From NCBI RefSeq assembly GCF_000245015.1, contig NZ_JH600070.1, positions 637,594 to 701,593 of the forward strand: a stretch of DNA of 64,000 bases. The letters are read 5' to 3'. Each line of letters opens with the position of its first letter. Positions within the stretch are counted from its first letter, which is position 1. Of the stretch, positions 15,912-26,410 are shown piece by piece. The translations under genes and the position numbers were made by a program. The stretch comes from Beggiatoa alba B18LD. Lineage in GTDB: Bacteria > Pseudomonadota > Gammaproteobacteria > Beggiatoales > Beggiatoaceae. The notes under the pieces were generated by a model. That model worked only from the letters and a program-made list of their open reading frames with translations. It did no database searches and had not been told where the DNA came from.

Positions 15912-18900
15912 TTATTTCCACCATTCACCGACATCTATCACCGCTTGGGCAATCTCTACCGCTTGTTGAGGGTTACCTGTGAATTGTACGGCGGCTTGAG
16001 CAAGGTCGGGGATGCACGCTAAAAGGTCAGCCCGTTTTTTAGGGGCGCGGTTTATCCAATCTAGCCAAAGTGAATAAGTCAATAAAACGGGCTTTTGGCA
16101 CATGAGTTTAGCACTCAGTGTAATTCTGTTTTTATCAGATAAGCCTAAAACTAATTCTAGGCAATCTTGTTGTAAATTAGGCAAGTTTTTAAGATGGGGG
16201 ATGATTTGGGTTAAGACTTGGCTACGATATTCTTCATTTTGAATTGTCCCAGCCTCTTGCAGGACTCGAGATAAGGCTTGTTGTTTTGCTTCCCCATGTA
16301 ATTGTGTGGCGACAACCTTGTAGATTTTATGATCAAACCATTCATATTGTTGAATCACTTCCACTGCTTGCCGTGCCGTGGATAAAATTTTTTGTTTTTC
16401 ATCGTCCTGCAATTGCATGGCGATGACACTTAATTCTTCATCTTGAATCATCCAAGCATCTTGTAGGGCTTGGGAAGCGAAAGCCCTTAAGATTTTGCTA
16501 CAAGATTCTTCATCTTGAATCATCCAAGCCTCTTGTAGAGCTTGAGATAAGATTTTTGTTCCTCCCTCCAATTGCATAGCAACAGCCACACTTAAAGTAT
16601 GATGGTAAGAAGAAAATCCACTTATATTTTTAATCATCGCTCGTAGAGCTAGGAATAAGGGTTGTTGTTTTTCTTTTTTCCCTTGCAACTGCTTTACGAT
16701 AGCACTTAAGGCATGGTAACCAGACGGGTTAAACTTAATGGTGGATAGGACTAGGGCTAGGGCTAGGGATAAGACTTTTTGTTTTTCTTCCCCCTGCAAC
16801 TGTTCTGCGACAGCACTTAAGGCTAGGCTACGAGAGTATTTATCTTGAATCGCCTTAGCTGCTAGGCTACAAGAGCGTCTAAATTGAGAGAATTGAGAGA
16901 TTTGTTGTTTTTCTTCCCCCTGCAACTGCGCTGCGACAGGACAGGCGTCGCTACGATATTCTTCATCTTGAATCGCCTGAGCCGCTTGCAGGGCTTCGGA
17001 TAAGAGTTGTGTTTCCCCTTGTAATTGCTTGGTGATGGTGCTTAGAACTTCACTACGAGACTTTTCATCTTCAATTGATCGTGCTATTTGTAGCGATTGA
17101 GATAAAACCTGTTGTTTTTCTTTTCCTTGCAATTGTGTTGCAATTGAATTTAAAGTTTCACTACGAGACTTTTCATCTTTAATTCTTCGTGCCATTTGTA
17201 AGGCATCTTGTGGATGTATAGTTGCTTTATCTTGCCTTTCTTTTCCTCGTAACTGTGTCTCGATATGATGTAAAACACTACTATCATCCTCCTCATCTTG
17301 AATTTTTTTTGCTAATTGTATGACTTGGAGTAAAGTTTGTTCTTTTTCTTCCCCTTCTAGTTGCATAGCTAAAGTTATGAAGGCATAACAACGAACTTCT
17401 ACCCTTTTAATTCTTAGCGCAATATCTTGTGCCTCAGACAAAGCACGTTGTTTGTTTTCTCCTTGCCGTAAAAATGCTGTCTTACTTAAAACGTAACTAT
17501 GAGCATAATATCTATCATCTTCATCCTCTATTTTCGTTGCTATATTTAAAGCCTGTTGGCAAAATTGTTCTTTCTCTGCTTTGTCCAAAGTCGATTCAGC
17601 TAAACTTATTAAACAGTTTATTTGTTCCATTGGCTCAGTGTATTGCAAGGCAATTTGTCCCGCCCTTCTAAAAGACCACTCTCCTTTTTTAGCTAATTCA
17701 ATCACTAATTCAACAGGAAGATTATTATTGAGTGTGTGGATTGTGGCGGAGAGTAAAATACAGCGGATTTCTGTGGCTAAATAAGCCTTGTTTAATTGCG
17801 TCGCGTTATAACGCTGAAAGGTAGATAGTATGATTTTTAAATTGTTTAAATAGCCATGCCATGAGCCTTCGTAACTTTCCCATGCAGTCGCCCAATTTTT
17901 TTGTAACAAGGGGAAATAATAATTTTCTAAATGGTCGCGTTGGTCAATGAGTGGCGGTGTGGTTTCAAGGTGGGCGAGATAATGCTGTAAAAGATACTGC
18001 GGACATTCATCAGGTTTTAACTCGCCTTGATTTAACGCATTAACAATTTTTTGTCCCCACTGAAGAAAAGCCTGTTGCGTTTTGCGGAATGATGATGGGT
18101 TATTTTTTGATTTTGCGAGAAAATAATCTGCTAAACGTGGATGCAAAAGTGTATAGCCTTGTTCTGCATTGCCAATCACAAGACGATGCGCAGACTCTAA
18201 AATAGCGCGTAGAGTTTGATAGTCCCATAAGTTTTGTGACTTAATGTTTTCTTGAATTTCCCACAACTCCGCCAGTTTTAACGGTGCGTAGGCAACAGCG
18301 AATAAAGTTAAAATCTGCTGAAAATCATCAGGATGAATGGTTAAATTTTGCTTTTTCCATAGGGTTTGCTGTTCTTTTTGCCATTGTTCATAAAAACCCG
18401 CAAAACTTGGCGTTAATTTTTTTAATTGCTCAATGGAATAATGCGGAATCTCTTCACGATTTGCCCAAATTTGCCCCAGCCATAAGGTTAATAACAGCGG
18501 GTCGCCTTCATCGGTTAAACGAAACAGCGCGTCGACAAACTGTTGACGCTCGGCAAGTTGGTCTAGCGGTCGCCCAAGTTGAATAATTGCTGTCGCCAGC
18601 GCGTTTTTTTCTAACGTTGACAAAGACAATAACAAGTGTTCGTCAACAGATTGATTTAAATCTTTTAACCATGACAAGCCATTTTTTTCATTGGGTTTAT
18701 AACGTGCAGAAATTAAAAGATGTAAATTAGCAGGAAAATAAGCAGGAATCGGGCAATTTTCCGCAGTAAACCAATGATTAACTGCTTCATCAATCCCATC
18801 AATCACTATTAAATATTGCTGGCTATTATTTTCAATAAGTTCAAACCCTTTAAAAATAAGCTCGCGATAATCTCCCACCTCTAGTTTTTGCGGTAAGGCT

Positions 18901-19502
18901 TCTTTTAATTCGCTAAAAACATCACACAACGCCGAAAAAAAGAGCTGTAACCCTGTTAATTCATCATTCGTCGCAAACCGAATGCTAATCGGCACAAAGA
19001 TAACAGTGTATTCACCCGTATTTATTTGCTGGGCTAACCAGTGCAACATTAACGCGGATTTCCCACGCCCTGCTTCTCCCGTCAGCAATAAAAACGGGTG
19101 GGTGTTATCGGCTAACCAGTCATTAAGAGACTGTAAAGCCAGTTCGCGCCCAACAAAGGGCTTAGGGTCGTTAGCTTGAGAAACATAGTTTTTGATAAAC
19201 CGCAGGACATTCGCTTGCAAACTTAACTGCTGGCGGTAACGAGATTTTGCCCATGTTTCTAAATTACTGAGGGGAGTTTTAGGGTTATAAGAAAATGATT
19301 TATTTTCAAAAATTGAAGGGTTATCGTTTGAACGGTCTTTTAATATTGGTTTTGATTCTGCTACGCCATTATTGATAGTAATATGAACATCTCTCCCCGC
19401 CTGCGGAATCGTCACATTACCTTTTACATCGTTGATAGAATTATCACCAAAGCTCACCTCATTGCTTACAGGCATATTTGTTGTGGTAACTTTATCAATC
19501 AT
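15912..19502 (-). CDS. STAND-type (NACHT/AAA-like) NTPase with a long repeat C-terminus
   Basis: A 1196-residue protein not assigned to a named family. Residues 1-60 are a short leader with KGNVTIPQAGRDVHITIN, a motif often seen at the start of bacterial STAND proteins. The NTPase domain follows (about 115-400), with VGRE before it, Walker A GEAGRGKS (142-149), Walker B YLIVIDGIDEA (230-240) and LLISAR (262-267) as sensor-like motif. A winged-helix-like region extends to about 490. From about residue 600 to 1110 there are helical repeats of about 36 residues with the pattern IQDEEYRS...QLQGEEKQQ.LS.AL. STAND proteins act as ligand-triggered switches, and many bacterial ones defend against phages. 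No effector domain was recognised and no partner gene is adjacent, so the defence role is inference. Confidence 0.8.
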   Translation of the reverse strand: MIDKVTTTNMPVSNEVSFGDNSINDVKGNVTIPQAGRDVHITINNGVAESKPILKDRSNDNPSIFENKSFSYNPKTPLSNLETWAKSRYRQQLSLQANVLRFIKNYVSQANDPKPFVGRELALQSLNDWLADNTHPFLLLTGEAGRGKSALMLHWLAQQINTGEYTVIFVPISIRFATNDELTGLQLFFSALCDVFSELKEALPQKLEVGDYRELIFKGFELIENNSQQYLIVIDGIDEAVNHWFTAENCPIPAYFPANLHLLISARYKPNEKNGLSWLKDLNQSVDEHLLLSLSTLEKNALATAIIQLGRPLDQLAERQQFVDALFRLTDEGDPLLLTLWLGQIWANREEIPHYSIEQLKKLTPSFAGFYEQWQKEQQTLWKKQNLTIHPDDFQQILTLFAVAYAPLKLAELWEIQENIKSQNLWDYQTLRAILESAHRLVIGNAEQGYTLLHPRLADYFLAKSKNNPSSFRKTQQAFLQWGQKIVNALNQGELKPDECPQYLLQHYLAHLETTPPLIDQRDHLENYYFPLLQKNWATAWESYEGSWHGYLNNLKIILSTFQRYNATQLNKAYLATEIRCILLSATIHTLNNNLPVELVIELAKKGEWSFRRAGQIALQYTEPMEQINCLISLAESTLDKAEKEQFCQQALNIATKIEDEDDRYYAHSYVLSKTAFLRQGENKQRALSEAQDIALRIKRVEVRCYAFITLAMQLEGEEKEQTLLQVIQLAKKIQDEEDDSSVLHHIETQLRGKERQDKATIHPQDALQMARRIKDEKSRSETLNSIATQLQGKEKQQVLSQSLQIARSIEDEKSRSEVLSTITKQLQGETQLLSEALQAAQAIQDEEYRSDACPVAAQLQGEEKQQISQFSQFRRSCSLAAKAIQDKYSRSLALSAVAEQLQGEEKQKVLSLALALVLSTIKFNPSGYHALSAIVKQLQGKKEKQQPLFLALRAMIKNISGFSSYHHTLSVAVAMQLEGGTKILSQALQEAWMIQDEESCSKILRAFASQALQDAWMIQDEELSVIAMQLQDDEKQKILSTARQAVEVIQQYEWFDHKIYKVVATQLHGEAKQQALSRVLQEAGTIQNEEYRSQVLTQIIPHLKNLPNLQQDCLELVLGLSDKNRITLSAKLMCQKPVLLTYSLWLDWINRAPKKRADLLACIPDLAQAAVQFTGNPQQAVEIAQAVIDVGEWWK

Positions 19503-20833
<1,331 letters not shown>

Positions 20834-20841
20834 GTTGTTTT

Positions 20842-20878
20842 CCTCTCTTTAGGTGTTACATGAGCATTTAAAGAGGGG
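20842..20878 (+). terminator. Weak hairpin after hemB
   Basis: CCTCTCTTTA and TAAAGAGGGG pair over 10 positions (one G-T pair) around a 17-nt loop, just past the hemB stop. No T run follows directly, so this is only a candidate. Confidence 0.35.
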
Positions 20879-20916
20879 TATGATAGTGTTTTTATAATAA
20901 ATAGTGTGAATTTATT

Positions 20917-21618
20917 ATGTTAGCGATTCAAGAGTTGATGTTAAAAGAACATGCGTTGTTTCGTCAGTTAAGTAAGAAGTTGGTTGAGCGTATTTTGTCG
21001 ATTAGTAGTATTCGTCATTTAAAAGCGGGTGAGGTGTTGTTTTTAAAGGATGAGGCGGGCGACGCGCTTTATGGGGTGTTAGCGGGACGAATTCGGATTA
21101 GTAATCGGTCTATTGAGGGGCAGGAGTTAATTTTAAAAATAATGGAAAAAAGCGATGTGTTTGGGGAAATCGCTTTGTTAGATGGAAGCCCGCGCACGGC
21201 GGATGCAGTGGCTTTAGAGGATAGTCAGTTATTGATGATTCGGCATCGGGATTTTACGTTGTTGTTACAGCAAGAACCAATTTTAGCGTTGCAGATGATT
21301 CGTTTGTTGTGTGCGCGAATTAGGCAGAGTAATGAGTATATTGAGGATTTGACCTTTTTGGATACGTCGCGCCGTTTGGCAAAGCATTTGTTGTTGGTGT
21401 CGCGTGAAGGGGAAAAGATTGAGGGGGGGATTCGTTTGCCGTCGATTTCTCAGGAGGAGTTAGCGCAACGTTTAGGCACAACGCGGATGGATTTAACCAA
21501 GCAGTTGCGTTATTGGCAGGATAATGGGTGGTTGTCTGTAGAAAAAGGGCAAATTACGTTATATGACCTGCGTTCTTTGCAGACGTTTATTAATAGTCGT
21601 GCTGATAGAGAGGTTTAA
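20917..21618 (+). CDS. Crp/Fnr-family transcriptional regulator
   Basis: A 233-residue regulator. Residues 10-130 form a cyclic-nucleotide-binding-type beta barrel (GEVLFLKDEAGDALYGVLAG, then DVFGEIALLDGSPRTADA, close to the cAMP-binding GE(I/L)(A/G)L...RTA pattern). Residues 155-220 are a Crp-type winged helix with ISQEELAQRLGTTRMDLTKQL as recognition region. No N-terminal cysteine cluster is present, so it is not an FNR oxygen sensor. The well-kept phosphate-binding cassette (GEIALLDGSPRTA) suggests it may bind a cyclic nucleotide, possibly the product of the class III cyclase at 1.3-2.5 kb; this link is speculative. The gene is monocistronic between hemB and a convergent gene. Confidence 0.93.
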   Translation: MLAIQELMLKEHALFRQLSKKLVERILSISSIRHLKAGEVLFLKDEAGDALYGVLAGRIRISNRSIEGQELILKIMEKSDVFGEIALLDGSPRTADAVALEDSQLLMIRHRDFTLLLQQEPILALQMIRLLCARIRQSNEYIEDLTFLDTSRRLAKHLLLVSREGEKIEGGIRLPSISQEELAQRLGTTRMDLTKQLRYWQDNGWLSVEKGQITLYDLRSLQTFINSRADREV

Positions 21619-21642
21619 TATTCGGTATTTTGGTTAAAAAAA

Positions 21643-21687
21643 TTTCTGCTGAAATGTTGTTTGAATTTCTATCATAACAGCAGAATT
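21643..21687. terminator. Hairpin between convergent genes
   Basis: TTCTGCTG and CAGCAGAA pair around a 26-nt loop, with A/T-rich flanks on both sides, between the Crp/Fnr gene and the oppositely oriented coiled-coil gene. It may terminate both. Confidence 0.4.
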
Positions 21688-21706
21688 GTAAGGGTTTTAC
21701 ACGTTG

Positions 21707-22333
21707 TTAAAAACGCTGAATACTGCCATCTGCAAATACAATCCGCCGTACAACCAGTTGCACGACGATGTCTTGTGATTGAATCTTGCGCATTTGATGT
21801 TCTTCACCAATTAAGCGGTTATTTTCACGAGAGCCTTGGTCGATACGGGTTGCTCCTGCGGGGATATTTAAATTTCTGGAGAGGTTGATACTGTATAAGT
21901 AGCCTCCTAAGGTATCGCGAAAGTTTAAACGGGCATCAAATTCTAAAATGTCTTTGCCTGCGTGATTGGTGAGTTCTACATCAATGGCGTAGTAATTGTT
22001 AAATTTAATTTTTTCAGGACGATACGACCATCCTTTTAATATTAAAACGGTTGCTTCTTTTTCTGTCGCGGGTTGGGGTTTTTCTGCGGATTTTTCCAAT
22101 GGCTGATTTTTGAGGGTTTCAACGTCAACGCGAAGTTGTTGCAGTTCTTCCATTATTTGACTGTTGACGATTTGATTGAGTTGTTCTAAATGCGTTGTGA
22201 GTTCTGTTAAGCGTTGTTCTAGTTGGATAATCTGTTGTTCTACAGGGTTTCCATTTGTTGTGGTTTCTGTATCTGCCCACGCTTGTGACAGGCTGGCGAA
22301 CAGGGTGATTAAGAGCAGTGTTAATAAACGCAT
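21707..22333 (-). CDS. Secreted coiled-coil protein of unknown function
   Basis: Not recognised. From ATG 22333 it encodes 208 residues: a signal peptide (MRLLTLLLITLFASLSQAWA), a coiled coil over about residues 30-75 (EQQIIQLEQRLTELTTHLEQ), a short Pro/Glu-rich linker and a C-terminal beta-rich domain with LKGWSYRPEKIKFNNYYAI and VELTNHAGKDILEFDARL. The latter resembles immunoglobulin-like domains that describe interactions in the periplasm, but no family can be named. A longer frame starts at 22369; the internal ATG is preferred because it starts directly at the signal peptide. It follows elbB by about 40 bases in the same direction and may be cotranscribed. Confidence 0.75.
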   Translation of the reverse strand: MRLLTLLLITLFASLSQAWADTETTTNGNPVEQQIIQLEQRLTELTTHLEQLNQIVNSQIMEELQQLRVDVETLKNQPLEKSAEKPQPATEKEATVLILKGWSYRPEKIKFNNYYAIDVELTNHAGKDILEFDARLNFRDTLGGYLYSINLSRNLNIPAGATRIDQGSRENNRLIGEEHQMRKIQSQDIVVQLVVRRIVFADGSIQRF

Positions 22334-22372
22334 AATTTTTTCCCGCGTTAGCATAAAGGAAAAATCCATTAG

Positions 22373-23071
22373 TTATGGTGTGGTGGATTCGCGGACTAAA
22401 TCGATTAATGCTGTGCACGTCTTTTCAATGCCCACAAAAACCTGAGCAATGGAGGCTTCCATCATATAGCAGGGTGATGTAATGATTTTATTGGTTTTAT
22501 CAATCACAATGCCATCGACTGTCGTCATGATTGTTTGTGCGCCAATACTGTTTAAACCTGCATTGATTGCGGTGATGTCGTAAGGCGAGGGGGCGGTTGT
22601 TGTGCCAACGGTGAGTTGCGGGTGAATATCGCTACCTTGTAGGGCTTTTGCTAAGACGGTAGGGGCAATACAGAGTGCCGCAATGGGTTTTTTGGCGTGT
22701 ACCATTGTTAAAATGAGGTGTTTGACATCGGGTAAAATGTCACTGTCTGCGCCTGCAAATGCCCATGTGCTTAAATTTTTTGCCGCGCCAAATCCTCCCG
22801 CCAGTAGTAATGCGTCTAAATCGTCGCTGTTCACGGTGTTTAGGGCTTGAATTTTGCCACGTGCAATACGGGCGGATTCAATTAATACATTACGTTTTTC
22901 TGGGATTTCTGCCCCTGTCAGGTGGTTGATAACATGGTGTTGTTCTATATCAGGGGCAATGCATTGTACTTCTACGCCTAAATGGTCTAATGCGAGTAGG
23001 CTTAATGTTGCTTCATGAATTTCAGAGCCATCATAAACCCCACATCCTGATAGTAATACACCAACTTTCAT
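22373..23071 (-). CDS. elbB: ElbB, DJ-1/PfpI-type glyoxalase-like protein
   Basis: A 232-residue protein of the DJ-1/ThiJ superfamily, close in length to E. coli ElbB (217). Diagnostic segments are VGVLLSGCGVYDGSEIHEA at the start, LLLAGGFGAAKNLSTWAF, and the nucleophile elbow AALCIAPTVLA carrying the expected cysteine. E. coli ElbB has been described as a glyoxalase and named from an isoprenoid-biosynthesis screen; the physiological substrate is not settled. GGAGG-like bases lie upstream of the ATG. The gene leads a short operon with the downstream secreted coiled-coil protein. Confidence 0.93.
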   Translation of the reverse strand: MKVGVLLSGCGVYDGSEIHEATLSLLALDHLGVEVQCIAPDIEQHHVINHLTGAEIPEKRNVLIESARIARGKIQALNTVNSDDLDALLLAGGFGAAKNLSTWAFAGADSDILPDVKHLILTMVHAKKPIAALCIAPTVLAKALQGSDIHPQLTVGTTTAPSPYDITAINAGLNSIGAQTIMTTVDGIVIDKTNKIITSPCYMMEASIAQVFVGIEKTCTALIDLVRESTTP

Positions 23072-23325
23072 GAGTTCCTCCTTTAAATGACATGATGACA
23101 GCGTTAATTAAGTATATCTGTATATATTGTTACGTTTTAAAATGCACCCGAATTTTAACAGCTATGCTTTACAGTGTCATAATGCAAGCATTTAGTGTGA
23201 CTATTCAAGTTAATTATCCCGTTTATTGCGGTTGTTGTTGGGCTATTTGTTTGCTGGATGAATTATTATATTTATAACTAATTGTTAATTATAATCTGTT
23301 CGCTTGAATGCCTAAAGGAGGCAAT

Positions 23326-24207
23326 ATGTGGTGTGTGAAAAAAGAGAGGGGAGTATTGGCTTGTCTTTTCTGCGTTTGTCTTGCTTGGAATCTGGCAGTC
23401 ACCGCAACGGAAATACCCGCAACAACGGCTAGTTCCTCCGCTAGTCCCTCAGTAACATCAGCAGCGTTGTTAGAAACCCCTGTATGGGATGCAGCGCGTG
23501 TTAGTTTGTTTCATCAGCAAGCGATTGAAACCAATCAGACGTTAATTCAGTTAGAAACCCCTTATCGTGCGGAAGATGCGGCGATAGTGCCCATTACGAT
23601 TAAGGCAGGTATCCCGCAAAATCCGTCGCAATATATTCAACGTATTTATTTATTTATCGATAATAATCCCGTACCGTTGGCAGCAACCTTTAGTTTAACG
23701 CCTGATAGTGGGTTAGCGGATATTGCAACACGGGTGCGGATTAATGCTTATACGCCTATTCGTGCAATTGCGCAGCTAAACGATGGGCAGTTGTTAATGA
23801 GTGCACGTTATATTAAAGCCAGTGGGGGTTGTTCTGCGCCTGTAGGGAAGGATTCGGCGGCGGCTGAGGCGCGTTTAGGTAAAATGCGTTTAAAAATTGC
23901 AACGGATGGGGATAGTAAACAGCCTTTGTTAGCGCAGTTAATGATTAGTCATCCAAATAATTCTGGGTTGCAATTAGACCAAATCAGCCGTTTATATGTG
24001 CCTGCACGGTTTATTAAACAAGTTCAAGTGCATTTTAATGATAAATTGATTATGTCAGCAGAAACCGATATTTCTATCAGTGAAGACCCTAGTTTTCGTT
24101 TTTATGTGCAGACACAGGGAGCGGATGGTACATTAACAGCTGATGTGATTGATTCTACTGGGGCAAAGTTTACAACAAGCCAAGTGCTTAAGTTATCAAG
24201 CCCTTAA
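23326..24207 (+). CDS. Fused SoxYZ-like sulfur carrier (quinoprotein-dehydrogenase-associated type)
   Basis: A secreted protein of 293 residues from ATG 23326, chosen over ATG 23308 because AAAGGAGG lies four bases upstream of it. A signal peptide ends near residue 28. A SoxY-like domain (about 60-190) ends with ASGGCSAPVGKD, holding the cysteine that in SoxY carries the sulfur intermediate. A SoxZ-like domain follows (about 195-290: ISHPNNSGL, VHFNDKLIMSAETDISIS). In true Sox systems SoxY and SoxZ are separate and the carrier motif is a C-terminal GGCGG; fused forms with GGCSAP are known next to PQQ dehydrogenase genes. No soxAXB or PQQ gene is adjacent, so its partner enzyme is unknown. Confidence 0.88.
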   Translation: MWCVKKERGVLACLFCVCLAWNLAVTATEIPATTASSSASPSVTSAALLETPVWDAARVSLFHQQAIETNQTLIQLETPYRAEDAAIVPITIKAGIPQNPSQYIQRIYLFIDNNPVPLAATFSLTPDSGLADIATRVRINAYTPIRAIAQLNDGQLLMSARYIKASGGCSAPVGKDSAAAEARLGKMRLKIATDGDSKQPLLAQLMISHPNNSGLQLDQISRLYVPARFIKQVQVHFNDKLIMSAETDISISEDPSFRFYVQTQGADGTLTADVIDSTGAKFTTSQVLKLSSP

Positions 24208-24234
24208 GTAAAAAAATGCCAGAGGGGCTTTTGA

Positions 24235-25371
24235 GTGAAAAAATGGTTACGTCCTTCTTCTATTGCGATAGCCAGTATTTTATTGGTAATGGCGATTGTT
24301 ATTTGGTTTTTTCAAAACTATGAGTATGTTACAACCATTGTTTATACAGGATATAGTGGCGAAGCTAAACATAATAATTTATTAGCAGTACAACGATTTC
24401 TACGTAATCAACAGGTAACTGTCGAAGTCGTGAATTCAAGTCATGTTCTGAAAACACAGTTGCAAAAAAATGATGTTGTGTTAGTCCATCCTCGCGTATT
24501 TGATGTGCCAAAAGCGGATATTGATTTTTTATTACAATGGGTTAAATCAGGCGGATATTTAATTCTTCCTGTAGGAAATACCGATATGGCAGAGTCATAT
24601 AAATCGTTATTAGAGGCGGTTCAAACAGAATTTTTAGAAAACGCTGTGAAGAAAAAACAAAAAATATTTGAATCTGTTGCGCTGACTTTTAAAGACACGC
24701 AATATTCTGTTCTTGTAGATACTCGTTATCATTTGAAAACCATAAAAACACCGCGCTTACGGTTGGAATCTCCTCATGGGGATCACACCTTGTTGCATCA
24801 GTATGGTAACGGTTATATTGCCGTGATAACGAACTTAACCTTAATAGGCAATAGTCAGATTGGGCAAGGTGATCATGCGGCATTCTTCTGGCGATTGCTC
24901 AACTTTCCACGTGCTACAACCAAGCTGTATTTTTTTGAAATTTTAGGCTCTCCCCCTGCTTTATGGGAGGCATTGCTTAAATATGCATGGATGATACTGG
25001 TTAGTAGCGGGGTTTGTTTATTCTTATGGCTATGGATAGCGAGCCGCCGTTTTGGGCGTTGCTTTCCTGAACCCAGTCTCGCACGTCGACGCTTATTAGA
25101 GCATATAGAAGCCAGTGCCTATTATTTATGGCGACATCAGCAAAGCGATATTTTGTTACAACAAACTCGTCAAGCAGTGTTGCAACGCATAGAGCAAATT
25201 CATCCTGATTGGTTACATAGAGATACGGCACAACTTTATGCAAAATTAGCTAAAATAGCCGTTGTTTCGCCTGCGGATATTACCCTTGCTTTACAAACCG
25301 ATGCATTAGACAGTACGGCTGATTTTACACTTGCCATTCAAACCCTCAGCAAAATAAGGAAAGCTTTATGA
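24235..25371 (+). CDS. DUF4350-domain membrane protein
   Basis: A 378-residue protein starting at GTG 24235, with GAGGGG upstream. It has a membrane helix at residues 9-27, an extracytoplasmic domain of about 220 residues resembling a GldG/DUF4350 Rossmann-like fold (DVVLVHPRVF, WVKSGGYLILPVG), a second membrane helix at about 250-270 and a cytoplasmic helical tail. DUF4350 proteins typically stand next to MoxR and DUF58 genes. The stop codon overlaps the moxR start (ATGA), so the two are translationally coupled. The function is unknown; a role in assembling or inserting partners for the MoxR chaperone-like ATPase is inference. Confidence 0.85.
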   Translation: MKKWLRPSSIAIASILLVMAIVIWFFQNYEYVTTIVYTGYSGEAKHNNLLAVQRFLRNQQVTVEVVNSSHVLKTQLQKNDVVLVHPRVFDVPKADIDFLLQWVKSGGYLILPVGNTDMAESYKSLLEAVQTEFLENAVKKKQKIFESVALTFKDTQYSVLVDTRYHLKTIKTPRLRLESPHGDHTLLHQYGNGYIAVITNLTLIGNSQIGQGDHAAFFWRLLNFPRATTKLYFFEILGSPPALWEALLKYAWMILVSSGVCLFLWLWIASRRFGRCFPEPSLARRRLLEHIEASAYYLWRHQQSDILLQQTRQAVLQRIEQIHPDWLHRDTAQLYAKLAKIAVVSPADITLALQTDALDSTADFTLAIQTLSKIRKAL

Positions 25372-26372
25372 GTGAACCCGCTACGCTTGAAAATACGCCT
25401 ACCTCGTCAGTGGTTGGAATCAAACGAGCAATTGAAGTTGTTGGTAAAATTCGAACTGAAATTAGTCACGCGGTTGTAGGACAGCAAGATGTGGTTGCTC
25501 AAGTGATGGTGGCTTTATTAGCAGGGGGACATGTTTTATTAGAAGGCGTTCCTGGCTTGGGGAAAACACTTTTAGTGCAAGCCTTAGCGAAAACCTTTGC
25601 AGGTAAATTTGCCCGCATTCAGTTTACCCCTGATTTAATGCCGAGCGATGTAACAGGACATGCTTTGTATGATTTAAAAACCGAAGAATTTAAAATTCGT
25701 AAAGGGGCAATTTTTACGCATTTATTGCTGGCAGATGAAATAAATCGCGCTCCTGCAAAAACCCAAGCGGCTTTATTAGAAGTGATGCAAGAGTTGCAAG
25801 TCACAATAGAGGGAAAAGCCTTTCCTGTTCCCTTACCCTTCATGACCTTAGCAACACAAAATCCAATTGAACAAGAAGGGACTTATCCCTTACCTGAAGC
25901 ACAATTAGACCGTTTTTTACTTAAAATTCGCCTTAACTATCCGACAGAAGAGGAAGAAGTTGCTTTATTAAAACAGGTCACAATGGCTAAAGTCGGAGAA
26001 CGTTTAGATGTCAGTCGAGTTGCGACGCTTATCAAAGCGGAAACCATTCTATCTCTGCAAAAATTGACCGCAACCGTTAAATTAGATGAGCGAATCTATA
26101 CATATATCAATAAAATTGTGCGAGAAACACGGGTTTACCCTGGAATTAGTGTGGGGGCTGGTCCACGCGGTGGAATTTCCTTAATACGCGCTGCGCGTGC
26201 AAATGCTATTTTAGCAGGACGGCATTTTGTGATTCCTGATGATGTAAAAAGTATCGCTTTAGCCGTTTTACGACATCGCATCAATCTTGCCCCTGAATTA
26301 GAAATTGAAGGCTTAGACGTAGATAATGTTTTATTGGACTTATTAGAAAAAATTGATGCACCAAGATTATAA
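25368..26372 (+). CDS. MoxR-family AAA+ ATPase
   Basis: A 334-residue AAA+ protein of normal MoxR length. Walker A is GVPGLGKT, Walker B is LLADEINRAPAKTQAALLE, and the Arg-rich sensor region is PLPEAQLDRFLL, with the family end EGLDVDNVLLDLLEKI. MoxR ATPases act as chaperone-like factors helping to activate or insert cofactors of secreted and membrane complexes. The usual von Willebrand/DUF58 partner does not follow; the next gene is a predicted outer-membrane protein 38 bp away. With the overlapping DUF4350 gene and the SoxYZ-like gene upstream it forms a compact same-strand cluster. Confidence 0.95.
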   Translation: MSEPATLENTPTSSVVGIKRAIEVVGKIRTEISHAVVGQQDVVAQVMVALLAGGHVLLEGVPGLGKTLLVQALAKTFAGKFARIQFTPDLMPSDVTGHALYDLKTEEFKIRKGAIFTHLLLADEINRAPAKTQAALLEVMQELQVTIEGKAFPVPLPFMTLATQNPIEQEGTYPLPEAQLDRFLLKIRLNYPTEEEEVALLKQVTMAKVGERLDVSRVATLIKAETILSLQKLTATVKLDERIYTYINKIVRETRVYPGISVGAGPRGGISLIRAARANAILAGRHFVIPDDVKSIALAVLRHRINLAPELEIEGLDVDNVLLDLLEKIDAPRL

Positions 26373-26410
26373 CAACGAATAAAAACGAATTGTTTCTAAA
26401 CAGGTTAGCC

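Noticed and set aside
16300-17500. Tandem repeats that might be a CRISPR array
   Set aside because: They lie inside the coding frame of the STAND protein, have about 108-bp units with drifting sequence, and show no constant short repeat with unique spacers.
21661-21888. 75-codon plus-strand frame opposite the coiled-coil gene
   Set aside because: It overlaps the convincing minus-strand gene, which has a signal peptide, and shows no start signal of its own.
23092-23277. 61-codon plus-strand frame between elbB and the SoxYZ-like gene
   Set aside because: No Shine-Dalgarno sequence, unusual Cys/Tyr-rich composition and no recognisable features; it probably spans the promoter region.
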